A DNA stretch of 15,985 nt. Origin: Mariaggregatimicrobium sp964498785. GTDB taxonomy: Bacteria > Zhuqueibacterota > Zhuqueibacteria > Thermofontimicrobiales > Thiofontviventaceae. Shown in pieces: positions 7,018-15,300 of the stretch (position 1 is its first letter; the number at the start of each line of letters is the position of its first letter). The position numbers were made by a program, and so were the translations under genes. The notes below the pieces were generated by a model. That model saw nothing but the letters and a program-made list of their open reading frames with translations. It was not told the DNA's origin and ran no database searches. The stretch covers positions 1-15,985 of the forward strand of contig CAZCJL010000144.1 of assembly GCA_964498785.1 (NCBI GenBank), read 5' to 3'.

Positions 7018-7051
7018 AAAAAAAATCATTTAAAATAACTGGAGGTGTATC

Positions 7052-8569
7052 ATGAAAAAAGTATTGTTACCGCTCATTATTTTGGTCTGTAGTACCCTTG
7101 CTTTTGCACAAACGATTCCTGTCACGTTCCAGGTGGACCTGACAATTAAAACAGCAGAAGATCTGTTCATCCCCGGAACTGATAACGTGACGGTGCGTGG
7201 AAGTTTTATGGATGAAACAGGCTTGCGTGATGGCGACTGGTTTCCTTCGGAGGGACCGTTTGTTCTTGCCGATGAAGACGCGGATACTATTTACACGCTG
7301 ACCATTAATCTGCCAGATTCTTTGCTCGGCAACCTGTTTGAATTCAAATATCAAATCAATGATGCAATCTGGGAAGGTGATCCGAATCGCAAATTCACGC
7401 TGGAGAGCCCGGAAACAGTCATACCGGTGGATTATTTTGACCGAGATTCGGTGGTCACGGTTCAGGTGATCAATACATTGAATTTTACGGCAGATTTGAC
7501 CGATATTTACGGAACCGGCGCTGGCTATTTTGATCCTGATGCAAATACATTGAATCTGATGGGGCTGGACTGGGTTGGTGCAATCGTCGTGGAAGAAGGC
7601 AGCGATAGGGTTTTTGTTGAGGATCCGTTTTCACCGGGAATTTTCCATGCGACAATGGTCATTCAGGGCGTGGAAGGCGATGAGACCAAATGGAAATGTA
7701 AAGCCGAACCCGAAGCCGATTTCTTTAACTGGGGCTGGGAAATCACGCCGGACAGATGGCATACTATTCGTGAAGATGGTTCTGTTGTTGATGTGCCGGT
7801 ATTCAAGCCCACAGTATTTCCGGTTCAGCCGCCATTGACAGAAGATGTGCAAATTCTGTTTCAGGTAAATATGACCAACGCTACAAATTTTTACACGGAT
7901 GAAGCCATCGATCCGGCAAGTCTGATTTTTGTCGGCGTAAAGGGACAAAATGAAGTGCTCGGCTCCTGGGGCGGAGATTGGCTGCCGTCTGATACCACGA
8001 ACGGAACCCTGCACGTGCTAAATGATGACGGCGAAAATGGCGACAAAACAGTCGGCGATAATATCTGGTCGCGGCTGATAACGTTCCCCGCAGGAAATAC
8101 CGCTGGTCCCAGCCTTTACAAATACGGCGCTCATTATGCCGGAGCCGATACCATCAATGGCGGCTATCACCCGCTGGATAATGAAATGCAGGGCACGGAT
8201 CATTGGGTAAATATTAAGGTAAATAGCACAACTGAAGTGTACGATGATTTTGGATTGCTGAGTCCGGTGACCGGAGTCGAGAGCAAAGATCAACCAGCAG
8301 TACCGGTTAAAATGCAATTAGCGCAAAACTATCCCAATCCGTTCAATCCCGTCACAACCATCCAGTACGCACTGGCACAAGACCAGTTTGTCAATTTGAC
8401 GGTGCATAATGTATTAGGACAGAAAGTCGCCACGCTCATTAATAAAAAGATGTCTGCCGGAACACATACGGTTCAATTCAATGCAATGAATTCGCCCAGC
8501 GGCGTTTATTTTTACAAGCTGACATCCGGTGATGTGACTTTGACTCGCAAGATGATTATTATGAAGTAG
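7052..8569 (+). CDS. secreted starch-binding-like protein with T9SS type A sorting domain
   Basis: A 505-residue secreted protein. Residues 1-19 are a signal peptide with an AFA-Q cleavage site and no lipobox. Two clear repeats of a starch-binding-like/CBM20-like beta-sandwich are seen. The first runs about 21-145 (VTFQVDL, VRGSFMDETGLRDGDWFPS, then FEFKYQINDAIWEGDPNRKF). The last runs about 265-400 (ILFQVNMTNA, VLGSWGGDWLPSD, an acidic NDDGENGDKTVGDNIW, LYKYGAHY). A weaker module lies between them (146-262). Residues 421-505 are a classic T9SS type A sorting domain (NYPNPFNPVTTIQYAL, LGQKVATL, SGVYFYKL, TRKMIIMK), so the mature protein should cross the outer membrane by T9SS and be attached or released. 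A strong GGAGGTG (7041-7047) precedes the ATG. A glycan-binding role beside a sugar symporter is inferred; no catalytic domain is seen. Confidence 0.85.
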   Translation: MKKVLLPLIILVCSTLAFAQTIPVTFQVDLTIKTAEDLFIPGTDNVTVRGSFMDETGLRDGDWFPSEGPFVLADEDADTIYTLTINLPDSLLGNLFEFKYQINDAIWEGDPNRKFTLESPETVIPVDYFDRDSVVTVQVINTLNFTADLTDIYGTGAGYFDPDANTLNLMGLDWVGAIVVEEGSDRVFVEDPFSPGIFHATMVIQGVEGDETKWKCKAEPEADFFNWGWEITPDRWHTIREDGSVVDVPVFKPTVFPVQPPLTEDVQILFQVNMTNATNFYTDEAIDPASLIFVGVKGQNEVLGSWGGDWLPSDTTNGTLHVLNDDGENGDKTVGDNIWSRLITFPAGNTAGPSLYKYGAHYAGADTINGGYHPLDNEMQGTDHWVNIKVNSTTEVYDDFGLLSPVTGVESKDQPAVPVKMQLAQNYPNPFNPVTTIQYALAQDQFVNLTVHNVLGQKVATLINKKMSAGTHTVQFNAMNSPSGVYFYKLTSGDVTLTRKMIIMK

Positions 8570-8617
8570 GTAGGTGGTTTATAAAGGGGAACCTGATTTC
8601 AGAGGGCTCCCTCTCAT

Positions 8618-8677
8618 TCTCGTGCCTACGCTTTCTCGTGCCTACGCTTTCTCGTGCCTACGCTTTGCGTGGGCACG
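8618..8677 (+). repeat. three exact 16-bp tandem repeats ending in a hairpin
   Basis: TCTCGTGCCTACGCTT is repeated three times without change (8618-8633, 8634-8649, 8650-8665). The last unit folds with the following bases: CGTGCCTACGC (8653-8663), loop TTT, GCGTGGGCACG (8667-8677), an 11-bp stem with one T-G wobble. Only the last unit has its complementary arm, so the array looks like slippage expansion of one arm of a hairpin repeat. Confidence 0.85.
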
Positions 8678-8684
8678 CCTTGTC

Positions 8685-8725
8685 TGACGCTTCGCGTCAA
8701 TACGACACAAAGCGTCGAAGTAAGG
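8685..8725. repeat. ACGC-NNN-GCGT hairpins (pair 1)
   Basis: TGACGC-TTC-GCGTCA (8685-8699) is a perfect hairpin. It is followed by CGACAC-AAA-GCGTCG (8703-8717), which has one A-C mismatch. The tail AAAGCGTCGAAGTAAGG (8709-8725) recurs exactly at 9126-9142, so this is one copy of a dispersed short repeat. Confidence 0.7.
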
Positions 8726-8731
8726 TATGAA

Positions 8732-8860
8732 GCTGTATCAAAAGTCATTTTTTGGCGTCATTCCTGCGAATGCAGGAATCCCCTAAATTTATAATAATTA
8801 GGAGATTCCGGGACAAGCCCCGAATGACATTTTACAATAAAATCAGACTTTTGATACAGC
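8732..8860 (+). repeat. TIR-bearing palindromic element, copy C (complete)
   Basis: A complete 129-bp copy bounded by the 15-bp perfect inverted repeat GCTGTATCAAAAGTC / GACTTTTGATACAGC. Inside are GTCATTCC, hairpin ATTCCTGCGAATGCAGGAAT, a middle stem CCTAA...TTAGG, a second hairpin CCGGGACAAGCCCCG (one mismatch), and GAATGAC. It contains no open reading frame that could be a transposase. It lies 163 bp after the stop of the secreted protein. No target-site duplication is obvious. Confidence 0.9.
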
Positions 8861-8894
8861 CCCACGAGCACGTAGAGCTGCATTGCATAAACTG

Positions 8895-9037
8895 GCTGTC
8901 CACGAACTACCCTTGCGAAGGTTTTTCAAAACGGGACAAGCTGCATATTGATACATATTCATGAATTTATCTAAATATTGTGTTGTAGCGAAACCTTCTC
9001 AAGGGTTTTCCCGACGATATCAAAGTTCCTGGACAGG
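8895..9037. repeat. long imperfect inverted repeat
   Basis: The left arm at 8896-8924 reads CTGTCCACGAACT then ACCCTTGCGAAGGTTT. The right arm holds the complements AAACCTTCTCAAGGGT (8991-9006) and AGTTCCTGGACAG (9024-9036), each with one mismatch, separated by a ~17-bp insertion. The two arms enclose about 66 bp of AT-rich sequence with no gene. It may be a remnant of a second, unrelated miniature element. Confidence 0.65.
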
Positions 9038-9075
9038 CTCTTTGTGGATTTCACGCACCTGCGGTTATCGTAGGT

Positions 9076-9165
9076 ACGTCATTATTGACGTCTCGTAAGC
9101 CAGGTGATTATCACGATTACGACGCAAAGCGTCGAAGTAAGGCATTCCAACGCAAAGCGTTGGAA
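9076..9165. repeat. cluster of three perfect hairpins upstream of the TonB receptor gene
   Basis: ACGTCA-TTAT-TGACGT is at 9076-9091. CGACGC-AAA-GCGTCG is at 9120-9134. TTCCAACGC-AAA-GCGTTGGAA (9-bp stem) is at 9145-9165. The last two share the ACGC-NNN-GCGT core with the hairpins at 8657-8717. The remaining bases to 9222 are an oligo-G run (9170-9178) and an AT-rich leader. No promoter could be assigned with confidence in 8570-9222. Confidence 0.7.
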
Positions 9166-9222
9166 CGAGCGGGGGGGTGCGTAAAATTTTGAATTTTAAA
9201 TTTTTCATTTTAAATTATTATT

Positions 9223-11985
9223 ATGAAAATCCAACAAAATTATATCAAACTATGGATTGCATTCTTTCTGATTGCAGTCTCTCATTTACATGCCGGCGTA
9301 ACCGGCAAAATTGCCGGCAGGGTAACCGACGCACAGACAGGGCAACCGATGCCCGCGATCAATGTCATTATTGAAGGAACGACGATGGGCAGCGCCACGG
9401 ATATGGAGGGGCACTATTTGATCATGAACGTGCCGCCCGGCGTGTACACTGTAACAGCCCATGCGATCGGTTTTAAAAAAGTTTCCTACAGAGAAGTCAA
9501 AGTCTCCATTGATTTAACGACAAAGATCGATTTTCAGCTCACCGAAGATGTGTTGGAAATGAACGAAACGATCACCATTACTGCGGAAAAACCGCTCATT
9601 ACAAAAGACCTGACAGCTTCCACGGCTGTAGTCAGCTCGCGGGATATCGAGGCACTGCCGGTCACCGAATTCAGGGAGATTCTGGAATTGCAGGCAGGTG
9701 TGATCGACGGGCACGTGCGCGGGGGCAGGAGCGGCGAAATCGTCTATGCCATCGACGGGGTGCCGATTACGGATACTTTCGATGGCTCCACGGTGATCGA
9801 TGTGAACACCAATTCTATCGAGGAAATGCAATTTGTCAGCGGCGCGTTCAATGCCGAATACGGAAAGGCATTATCCGGATATGTGAATATCGCCACTAAA
9901 GAAGCAGCCGAGTCGTTCAGCGCTGGAATTACTGCGTACAGCGGCGACTATGCCAGCAATCATACCGATATTTTCACTGCCATCGATCGGATCGATCCTC
10001 TCGCAATCCGGAATATCGAAGGTTTCATCAGCACGCCGGCTATTTCGAATAAATTATCATTTTACGGGAATGTACGATATATCCATTTTGGCGGCTGGCT
10101 TCACGGGAAACGTGTTTTCAATCCCTGGGATATTACGATCAATAAAGGGCCGGCGGAACCGGTGGAATCACGATATATCATCCAGCAAACAGGCGACGGC
10201 AAGATTGTGGAGATGAACTGGAACCGCAAATTATATACGCACGGGAAATTGACTTACAAGCCATTCACATCGCTGAAGCTGAACTACAATTTCATGGCAG
10301 ATCTGGTAAACTATCAGGATTATCATCATTATTTCAAACTCGATCCTGATGGGAATTTGAAACGATTCCGGGATGGATTCACGAATATTCTGGGAATTAC
10401 CCACGTGCTCAGCAGCACGACCTTTTATCAATTCAATGTTTCGTATTTTAAAAAGCATTACAAACACTATGTCTATGAAAATTATTCTGATTCGCGTTAC
10501 ACCCACTACCGTCTGCTCAATCAGCAGCCGCAGGACGTGCCCAGTTTTTTTACCGGCGGGACGGAAAACCAGCGTTTTGACAGACAGACCAGCACGATTG
10601 CCCTGAAATTCGATATCACGTCGCAGATCACTAAAAATCATCAGCTAAAATTTGGCGTCGATCTCAGCCGGTATGAGTTAAAGTTCGAGGACATTGATTT
10701 GTTGCAGGAGCCCGGACTTCCTGATCCGGCGGAAAGCGGCGATCCCTTTGCCGCAATGCGCATCCCTGACCCGGACGATCCCACGGAATATTTAGCTATC
10801 GATCGTTATACCCGGAATCCGGTTGAATTTTCAGCCTATATTCAGGATAAAATCGAGTTGCAGCAAATGATCATTAATCTCGGAATACGGTTCGATTCAT
10901 TTTCCCCTGATGGAAAAATTTTGACAGATTCGACGGACCCTGATATATATCATCCGCGAAGACCGGACAATATTAATAAAACCATTGAAGAAAGACGACA
11001 ATATTGGTATAAAGAAGCCACGATAAAACATCAGCTCAGCCCGCGGCTGGGCGTGTCATTTCCGATTACTGATCGCGGGGTGTTCCATTTTTCGTATGGT
11101 CACTTTTTTCAGATACCCAATTTCGAGCTGCTATACCGGAATCCGGAATACAAATTTCCGGTCGGCACCGGAAATGTGGGAATCGCCGGGAATCCTGATC
11201 TGAAGGCAGAGGAAACGATCAACGGCGAAGTGGGATTCAGTCAGGCGCTCTCGGAGGATATTTCCATTGACATCACCGGATATTTTCGCGATATTCGGAA
11301 TCTTGCCGGCACACGCGCAGATGAAATCGACATGTTCGGCGGCTCAGGTTCATACAGTCAGATTGTGAACAGCGATTTTGGGTTTGTCAGAGGGATTGTG
11401 TTTACGCTGAACAAGCGCTTTGCGAATAACTGGTCTGCCAAGCTGGATTACACACTGCAATCGGCAAAAGGAAACGCGTCCGATCCGACAGCCACGCGGT
11501 TTTTCGCGGTAAACAATCAACTGCCGGAGATCCAGCTCATCCGGATGAATTTCGATCAAACACATACGGTGAATGCGTCGTTCAACTATGTGTCCCCGGC
11601 AAATTGGGGATTTAGTTTGATCGGCAAATACGGAACCGGGCTGCCTTATACGCCGGCCGAATCCATCAATATTTCCAAATTGCTATTGAACAGTGAGACA
11701 AAACCATCGACCATGAACGTCGATCTGAAAGCGCATAAAGATGTGCATCTGGGCAACTATAAATTCATACTGTTTGCCCGGATTTACAATCTATTTGATT
11801 TTAGGAATGAATTAAACGTTTACAGCGACAGCGGCACCGCAGGTTTTACCACTGAAGAATATTTACGACGGCAACAGGATCTAACACCGCTCGTGAACAC
11901 GCTGGATGAATATTACCGCATTCCAACGTATTATTCCGAGCCGCGACGGATCGAGGTCGGATGTTCGCTGAATTTTGGTAAATGA
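9223..11985 (+). CDS. TonB-dependent receptor with carboxypeptidase-regulatory-like N-terminal domain
   Basis: A 920-residue outer-membrane receptor. The signal peptide is about 1-24 (IAFFLIAVSHLHA). A CarboxypepD_reg-like beta-sandwich runs about 27-112 (GKIAGRVTDAQTGQPMPAIN, GSATDMEGHYLIMNVPPGVY). A TonB-box-like ETITITA (115-121) follows. The plug is about 125-235 (ALPVTEFREILELQAGV, VRGGRSGEIVYAIDGVPI, FNAEYGKALSGYVNIATK). The 22-strand barrel makes up the rest, ending VGCSLNFGK. The architecture is that of SusC-like receptors, which import glycans, peptides or cofactors using TonB energy. There is no SusD beside it; the next gene encodes a large secreted protein that may be its partner. 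The leader is AT-rich without a Shine-Dalgarno. The substrate is not visible, and a sugar polymer is inferred from the symporter and starch-binding-like neighbour. Confidence 0.9.
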   Translation: MKIQQNYIKLWIAFFLIAVSHLHAGVTGKIAGRVTDAQTGQPMPAINVIIEGTTMGSATDMEGHYLIMNVPPGVYTVTAHAIGFKKVSYREVKVSIDLTTKIDFQLTEDVLEMNETITITAEKPLITKDLTASTAVVSSRDIEALPVTEFREILELQAGVIDGHVRGGRSGEIVYAIDGVPITDTFDGSTVIDVNTNSIEEMQFVSGAFNAEYGKALSGYVNIATKEAAESFSAGITAYSGDYASNHTDIFTAIDRIDPLAIRNIEGFISTPAISNKLSFYGNVRYIHFGGWLHGKRVFNPWDITINKGPAEPVESRYIIQQTGDGKIVEMNWNRKLYTHGKLTYKPFTSLKLNYNFMADLVNYQDYHHYFKLDPDGNLKRFRDGFTNILGITHVLSSTTFYQFNVSYFKKHYKHYVYENYSDSRYTHYRLLNQQPQDVPSFFTGGTENQRFDRQTSTIALKFDITSQITKNHQLKFGVDLSRYELKFEDIDLLQEPGLPDPAESGDPFAAMRIPDPDDPTEYLAIDRYTRNPVEFSAYIQDKIELQQMIINLGIRFDSFSPDGKILTDSTDPDIYHPRRPDNINKTIEERRQYWYKEATIKHQLSPRLGVSFPITDRGVFHFSYGHFFQIPNFELLYRNPEYKFPVGTGNVGIAGNPDLKAEETINGEVGFSQALSEDISIDITGYFRDIRNLAGTRADEIDMFGGSGSYSQIVNSDFGFVRGIVFTLNKRFANNWSAKLDYTLQSAKGNASDPTATRFFAVNNQLPEIQLIRMNFDQTHTVNASFNYVSPANWGFSLIGKYGTGLPYTPAESINISKLLLNSETKPSTMNVDLKAHKDVHLGNYKFILFARIYNLFDFRNELNVYSDSGTAGFTTEEYLRRQQDLTPLVNTLDEYYRIPTYYSEPRRIEVGCSLNFGK

Positions 11986-12022
11986 AGTAATGATAAATTT
12001 TTAGAACTCATCCGCTGAATCG

Positions 12023-12155
12023 GGACTGTATCAAAAGTCATTTTTGGGTGTCATTCCTGCGAATGCAGGAATCTCCTGACTTTTTGATAATCAGGAGATT
12101 CCGGGACAAGCCCGGAATGACGTCAAATGAGAAAATCAGACTTTTGATACAGTCC
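12023..12155 (+). repeat. TIR-bearing palindromic element, copy D (complete)
   Basis: A 133-bp copy, 38 bp after the TonB receptor stop. The terminal repeats GGACTGTATCAAAAGTC / GACTTTTGATACAGTCC match over 17 bp. Relative to copy C, the GC at each tip is AC/GT here, so both ends changed together. The middle stem is TCTCCTGA...TCAGGAGA, again paired, where copy C has CCTAA...TTAGG. Both inner hairpins are present (CCTGCGAATGCAGG and CCGGGACAAGCCCGG). Confidence 0.9.
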
Positions 12156-12186
12156 GACTTAAGGCATTAAAATTACAAATCTTGCT

Positions 12187-12211
12187 CCCCCTCTCTTTTT
12201 AAGAGAGGGGG
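12187..12211. repeat. C-rich/G-rich hairpin upstream of the large secreted protein
   Basis: CCCCCTCTCTT-TTT-AAGAGAGGGGG is a perfect 11-bp stem with a 3-nt loop, followed by GCTGGGGGGAG. There is no T-run after it on the + strand. It is either a dispersed hairpin repeat or a structural leader element of the gene at 12314. The rest of the 11986-12313 gap is copy D plus about 100 bp that hold a TTGACA (12258-12263) without a convincing -10. Confidence 0.6.
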
Positions 12212-12313
12212 CTGGGGGGAGAGTTCAAAGTTATCAGTTTCCTTATGAAGTTTTCGCTTGACAATGAAAGTATTTTCTTTTCATGGAGATCACTTGAAAA
12301 AAGGATTTATATA

Positions 12314-15300
12314 ATGCTGAAACGCAGCTCACAATTTCTACTAATCATAATTCTCGGACTAACGCTGACGGCGCTCGCGCAGCAACCAAAGGGCAGCAGC
12401 CAGCATCGCCGGGTTGGTGTGCATAATGGCAATCAGGTGCGAACGACGTTCACCAATTATGGCGTGATCGGGCAGCCGGGGAGCCAGGGTCCGAACTGCG
12501 CCTGGAAATATGATGCAAATGGCTATGCTACGGATATTCAGCCGCTGGTGGGCGTACGACTGCCGTTGCGTGATTATCGCGTCGCTGGCGTCTATGATGG
12601 CGTTCCGGATACGATTTATTCAGTGATTGGCTGTAATGCAGATCGATCCGGAACACCGGACTACGATCCCGGTGAATCGCGGTTTTGGGGATTCGAGCCG
12701 CTTCCCGGCTACTGCAACGAGAATCTGGAAGGCATCGGTATCGGCGTGGCAATGAATCATTTGTCGCAAACGTGGCCCGGTTATTGGCCCAATCACCCCG
12801 ATTGGGTGGATGAAAACGGAAATCCGGAATGGAACGGCTATTTCGGGCGCGGGCAGACCAACGCCAACCAGGAGAGCTTTTTTAAGATGGATGATAATGC
12901 CGATGAGCGAATGTTCGCGTATCATGGATTTCTGCCGGATAGTACGGACCCGACGCGGAAAGGGCAGGCAATTCAGGTGATAGTGCGCGGGATGCAGTGG
13001 AGCAATTTTCTGGCGCAGGATGTCATTTTCTGGATTTATGATATCACTAATATCGGAACGACTCCCTACAACCAGGCGACATTCGGCACGCTGGTGGGAA
13101 CATATCTCGGTGTCGGTCCTTCCGGCGGAACCGAGTGGATGGATGATGCCTCGTTCTTTAATGTACGGGAATCGATTGTGTATACCTGGGATTTTGATCA
13201 TTATATCAATCCGTCGGCAAATCCGCGCTGGTTGCCCAGTCCGGGAGATGTGGGATATATCGGGTATGCATTTCTGGAATCACCCGGAAATCCGTATGAC
13301 GGCATCGATAATGACGGCGATAATACCGGCAGCGCGCCTTATTTTGACGAGAGCGATTTCCTGCCGCGGAAAGTGAGCGCCGGCGATAAATTAATTTTAA
13401 TCGATGAAAATACATATCAGCGTTCGGAATACATCATGCCCGGCGAAACTGTTACTATAAAATCACTCGGTTCAGAATTCAGATTGGTTCCTGATTCCAC
13501 TGTGCTCGAAGAAGGAAATATGATTCTGAAAAACGGACTGACGCTGAATCCCAATGCGTATGACGGACTGGATAATGATCTCGACGGATTAATCGATGAA
13601 AACTATCAATTGCATTTCCGGCAATATAAAGTAACAGTGGATGGCGTCGTTTTGGTCGATACATTGAACCCGGTGCAGCACCGGGATTATATCAATAATC
13701 TCGGCATGGATGATTTAATGATTGATGAAAGCAGAGATGATGGTATCGATAATGATGGCGACTGGGATGTGCTGACAGATGATGTTGGCGCCGATGGCAA
13801 GCCAAATACAAACGACTTCGGTGAAGGCGACGGCATCCCCACTGACGGTGAGCCTCATTTTGATTCCAAAGATGTGGATGAGTCTGACCAGCTCGGATTG
13901 ACCAGCTTCGATTATTTTGTGCCGTCCACGGATATCGATATGAGCAATGACCGCGATATGTGGCGCCGGTTGAGTCCGGGACGCTTTGATGTGCCCGAGT
14001 CCATCGTGGAAAACAGGGCGATTCGCGGGGAGGATGGCGATTTTATTTTCGGTTCCGGCTTTTTTCCGTTACTGCCCGGTAAAACGCAGCGCTTTTCACT
14101 GGCGCTGGTTTTTGGCGATGATTATCAGGGCGTGGTGCGCAGCAAAGGCATTGCCCAACTGATTTATGACGCGAATTATAATTTCCCGAAACCGCCGGAT
14201 ATGCCGACGGTAACCGCTGTCCCCGGCGATGGTGAGGTTATTTTGTACTGGGACCGCGTTGCTGAAAGCTCGTATGATCGTTCATTACAGGAATACGATT
14301 TTGAGGGTTACAAAATTTATCGCGGCACTGATCCATCTTTTTCCGACGCAAAAACAATTTCCAATGGCTATGGTGAACTGGTTGATTATCAGCCCATTGC
14401 CCAATTTGATCTCGATAACGGCGTGAATGGATTTTTCAATGCTGATCCGTATCTCTACGAATTAAGCAGCGGGAAACCGTATTATCTTGGTGATGATACC
14501 GGCATTCGGAATTCTTTTGTCGATAAAGATGTCGTGAACGGACGCACCTATTATTATGCAGTGTGCGCGTATGATCACGGAGATGAAGCAGAATCGATTT
14601 ATCCCTCGGAAAATGATAAGTCGATTTTTATCGATGCCGCAGGCAATACCATATTGAGTCAGAATACTGTGGAGGTTGTGCCCAACGCGCCGGTATCAGA
14701 TTATGTGCCGCCCGAAACCGGCGTACCGCTGGATCGGGTGTCCGGGATTTCAAGCAATATTCCTTATGTGGAGGTCGTCGATCCCGGCAAGCTCAAGTCG
14801 ACGACTTATTATGTCACATTTACGGATTCGCTGGTGCAGGGAATTCATGTTGCGTATGCCTACAATCTGATCGATAGTACGACGAACGATACAATTTTTA
14901 GTGATAATATTCATTTCGTCAGAACGAACGGCGATGTGTTCGACGGACTGCGGCTTTCGTTCAATACCCGCTATCAAAAGCTGGACAGCGTGCGTATCGA
15001 TACCACCAACAGCGGCTGGAACAGCGACGATCCCGCGCATCTGACTCCGGTAATCTCAATGTTCAAATGGAAGGATATCAGCAGTGTCCGGTGTCCGTAT
15101 GATTATATGTTTGTTTTTGATGATGAGAATATATATACATCGTCGCGATTGACTTCTATATTTGGAAATAATTCTCCGCTGAAAGAATTGAACACGAATT
15201 TTGCAGTGTACGATGTCACCGACCGCGAAAATCCGGTGCAAATTCAATACGGATTTGTGGAATCACCCGGTGCAAAACAGGACACGCTCTCTCATTTTGA

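Noticed and set aside
7001..7051. Sigma-54 or primary promoter directly before the 7052 gene
   Set aside because: No GG-N10-GC and no TTG/TAnnTTTG pair could be found; only a ribosome site and a weak stem-loop are seen.
8752..8964. 70-residue + strand reading frame beginning MASFLRMQESP
   Set aside because: The N-terminal half is translated repeat copy C and the rest runs through inverted-repeat sequence. It has no ribosome site and no family resemblance.
8618..9165. Possible CRISPR array in the repeat-rich gap
   Set aside because: The 16-bp units are head-to-tail without spacers, the other repeats are irregular hairpins, and no cas genes are nearby.
12258..12290. TTGACA as a -35 element for the large secreted protein gene
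   Set aside because: The bases 16-18 bp downstream (TCATGG region) do not form a -10 of either the TATAAT or TAnnTTTG type.
12245..12313. Upstream ATG extending the large secreted protein by 23 residues
   Set aside because: The extension is polar, lacks a ribosome site, and would displace an otherwise ideal N-terminal signal peptide starting at 12314.
12620..13201. 193-residue - strand reading frame opposite the large secreted protein
   Set aside because: It is antisense to a continuous 1165-residue coding frame with a signal peptide and domain motifs, and has no recognisable protein features.
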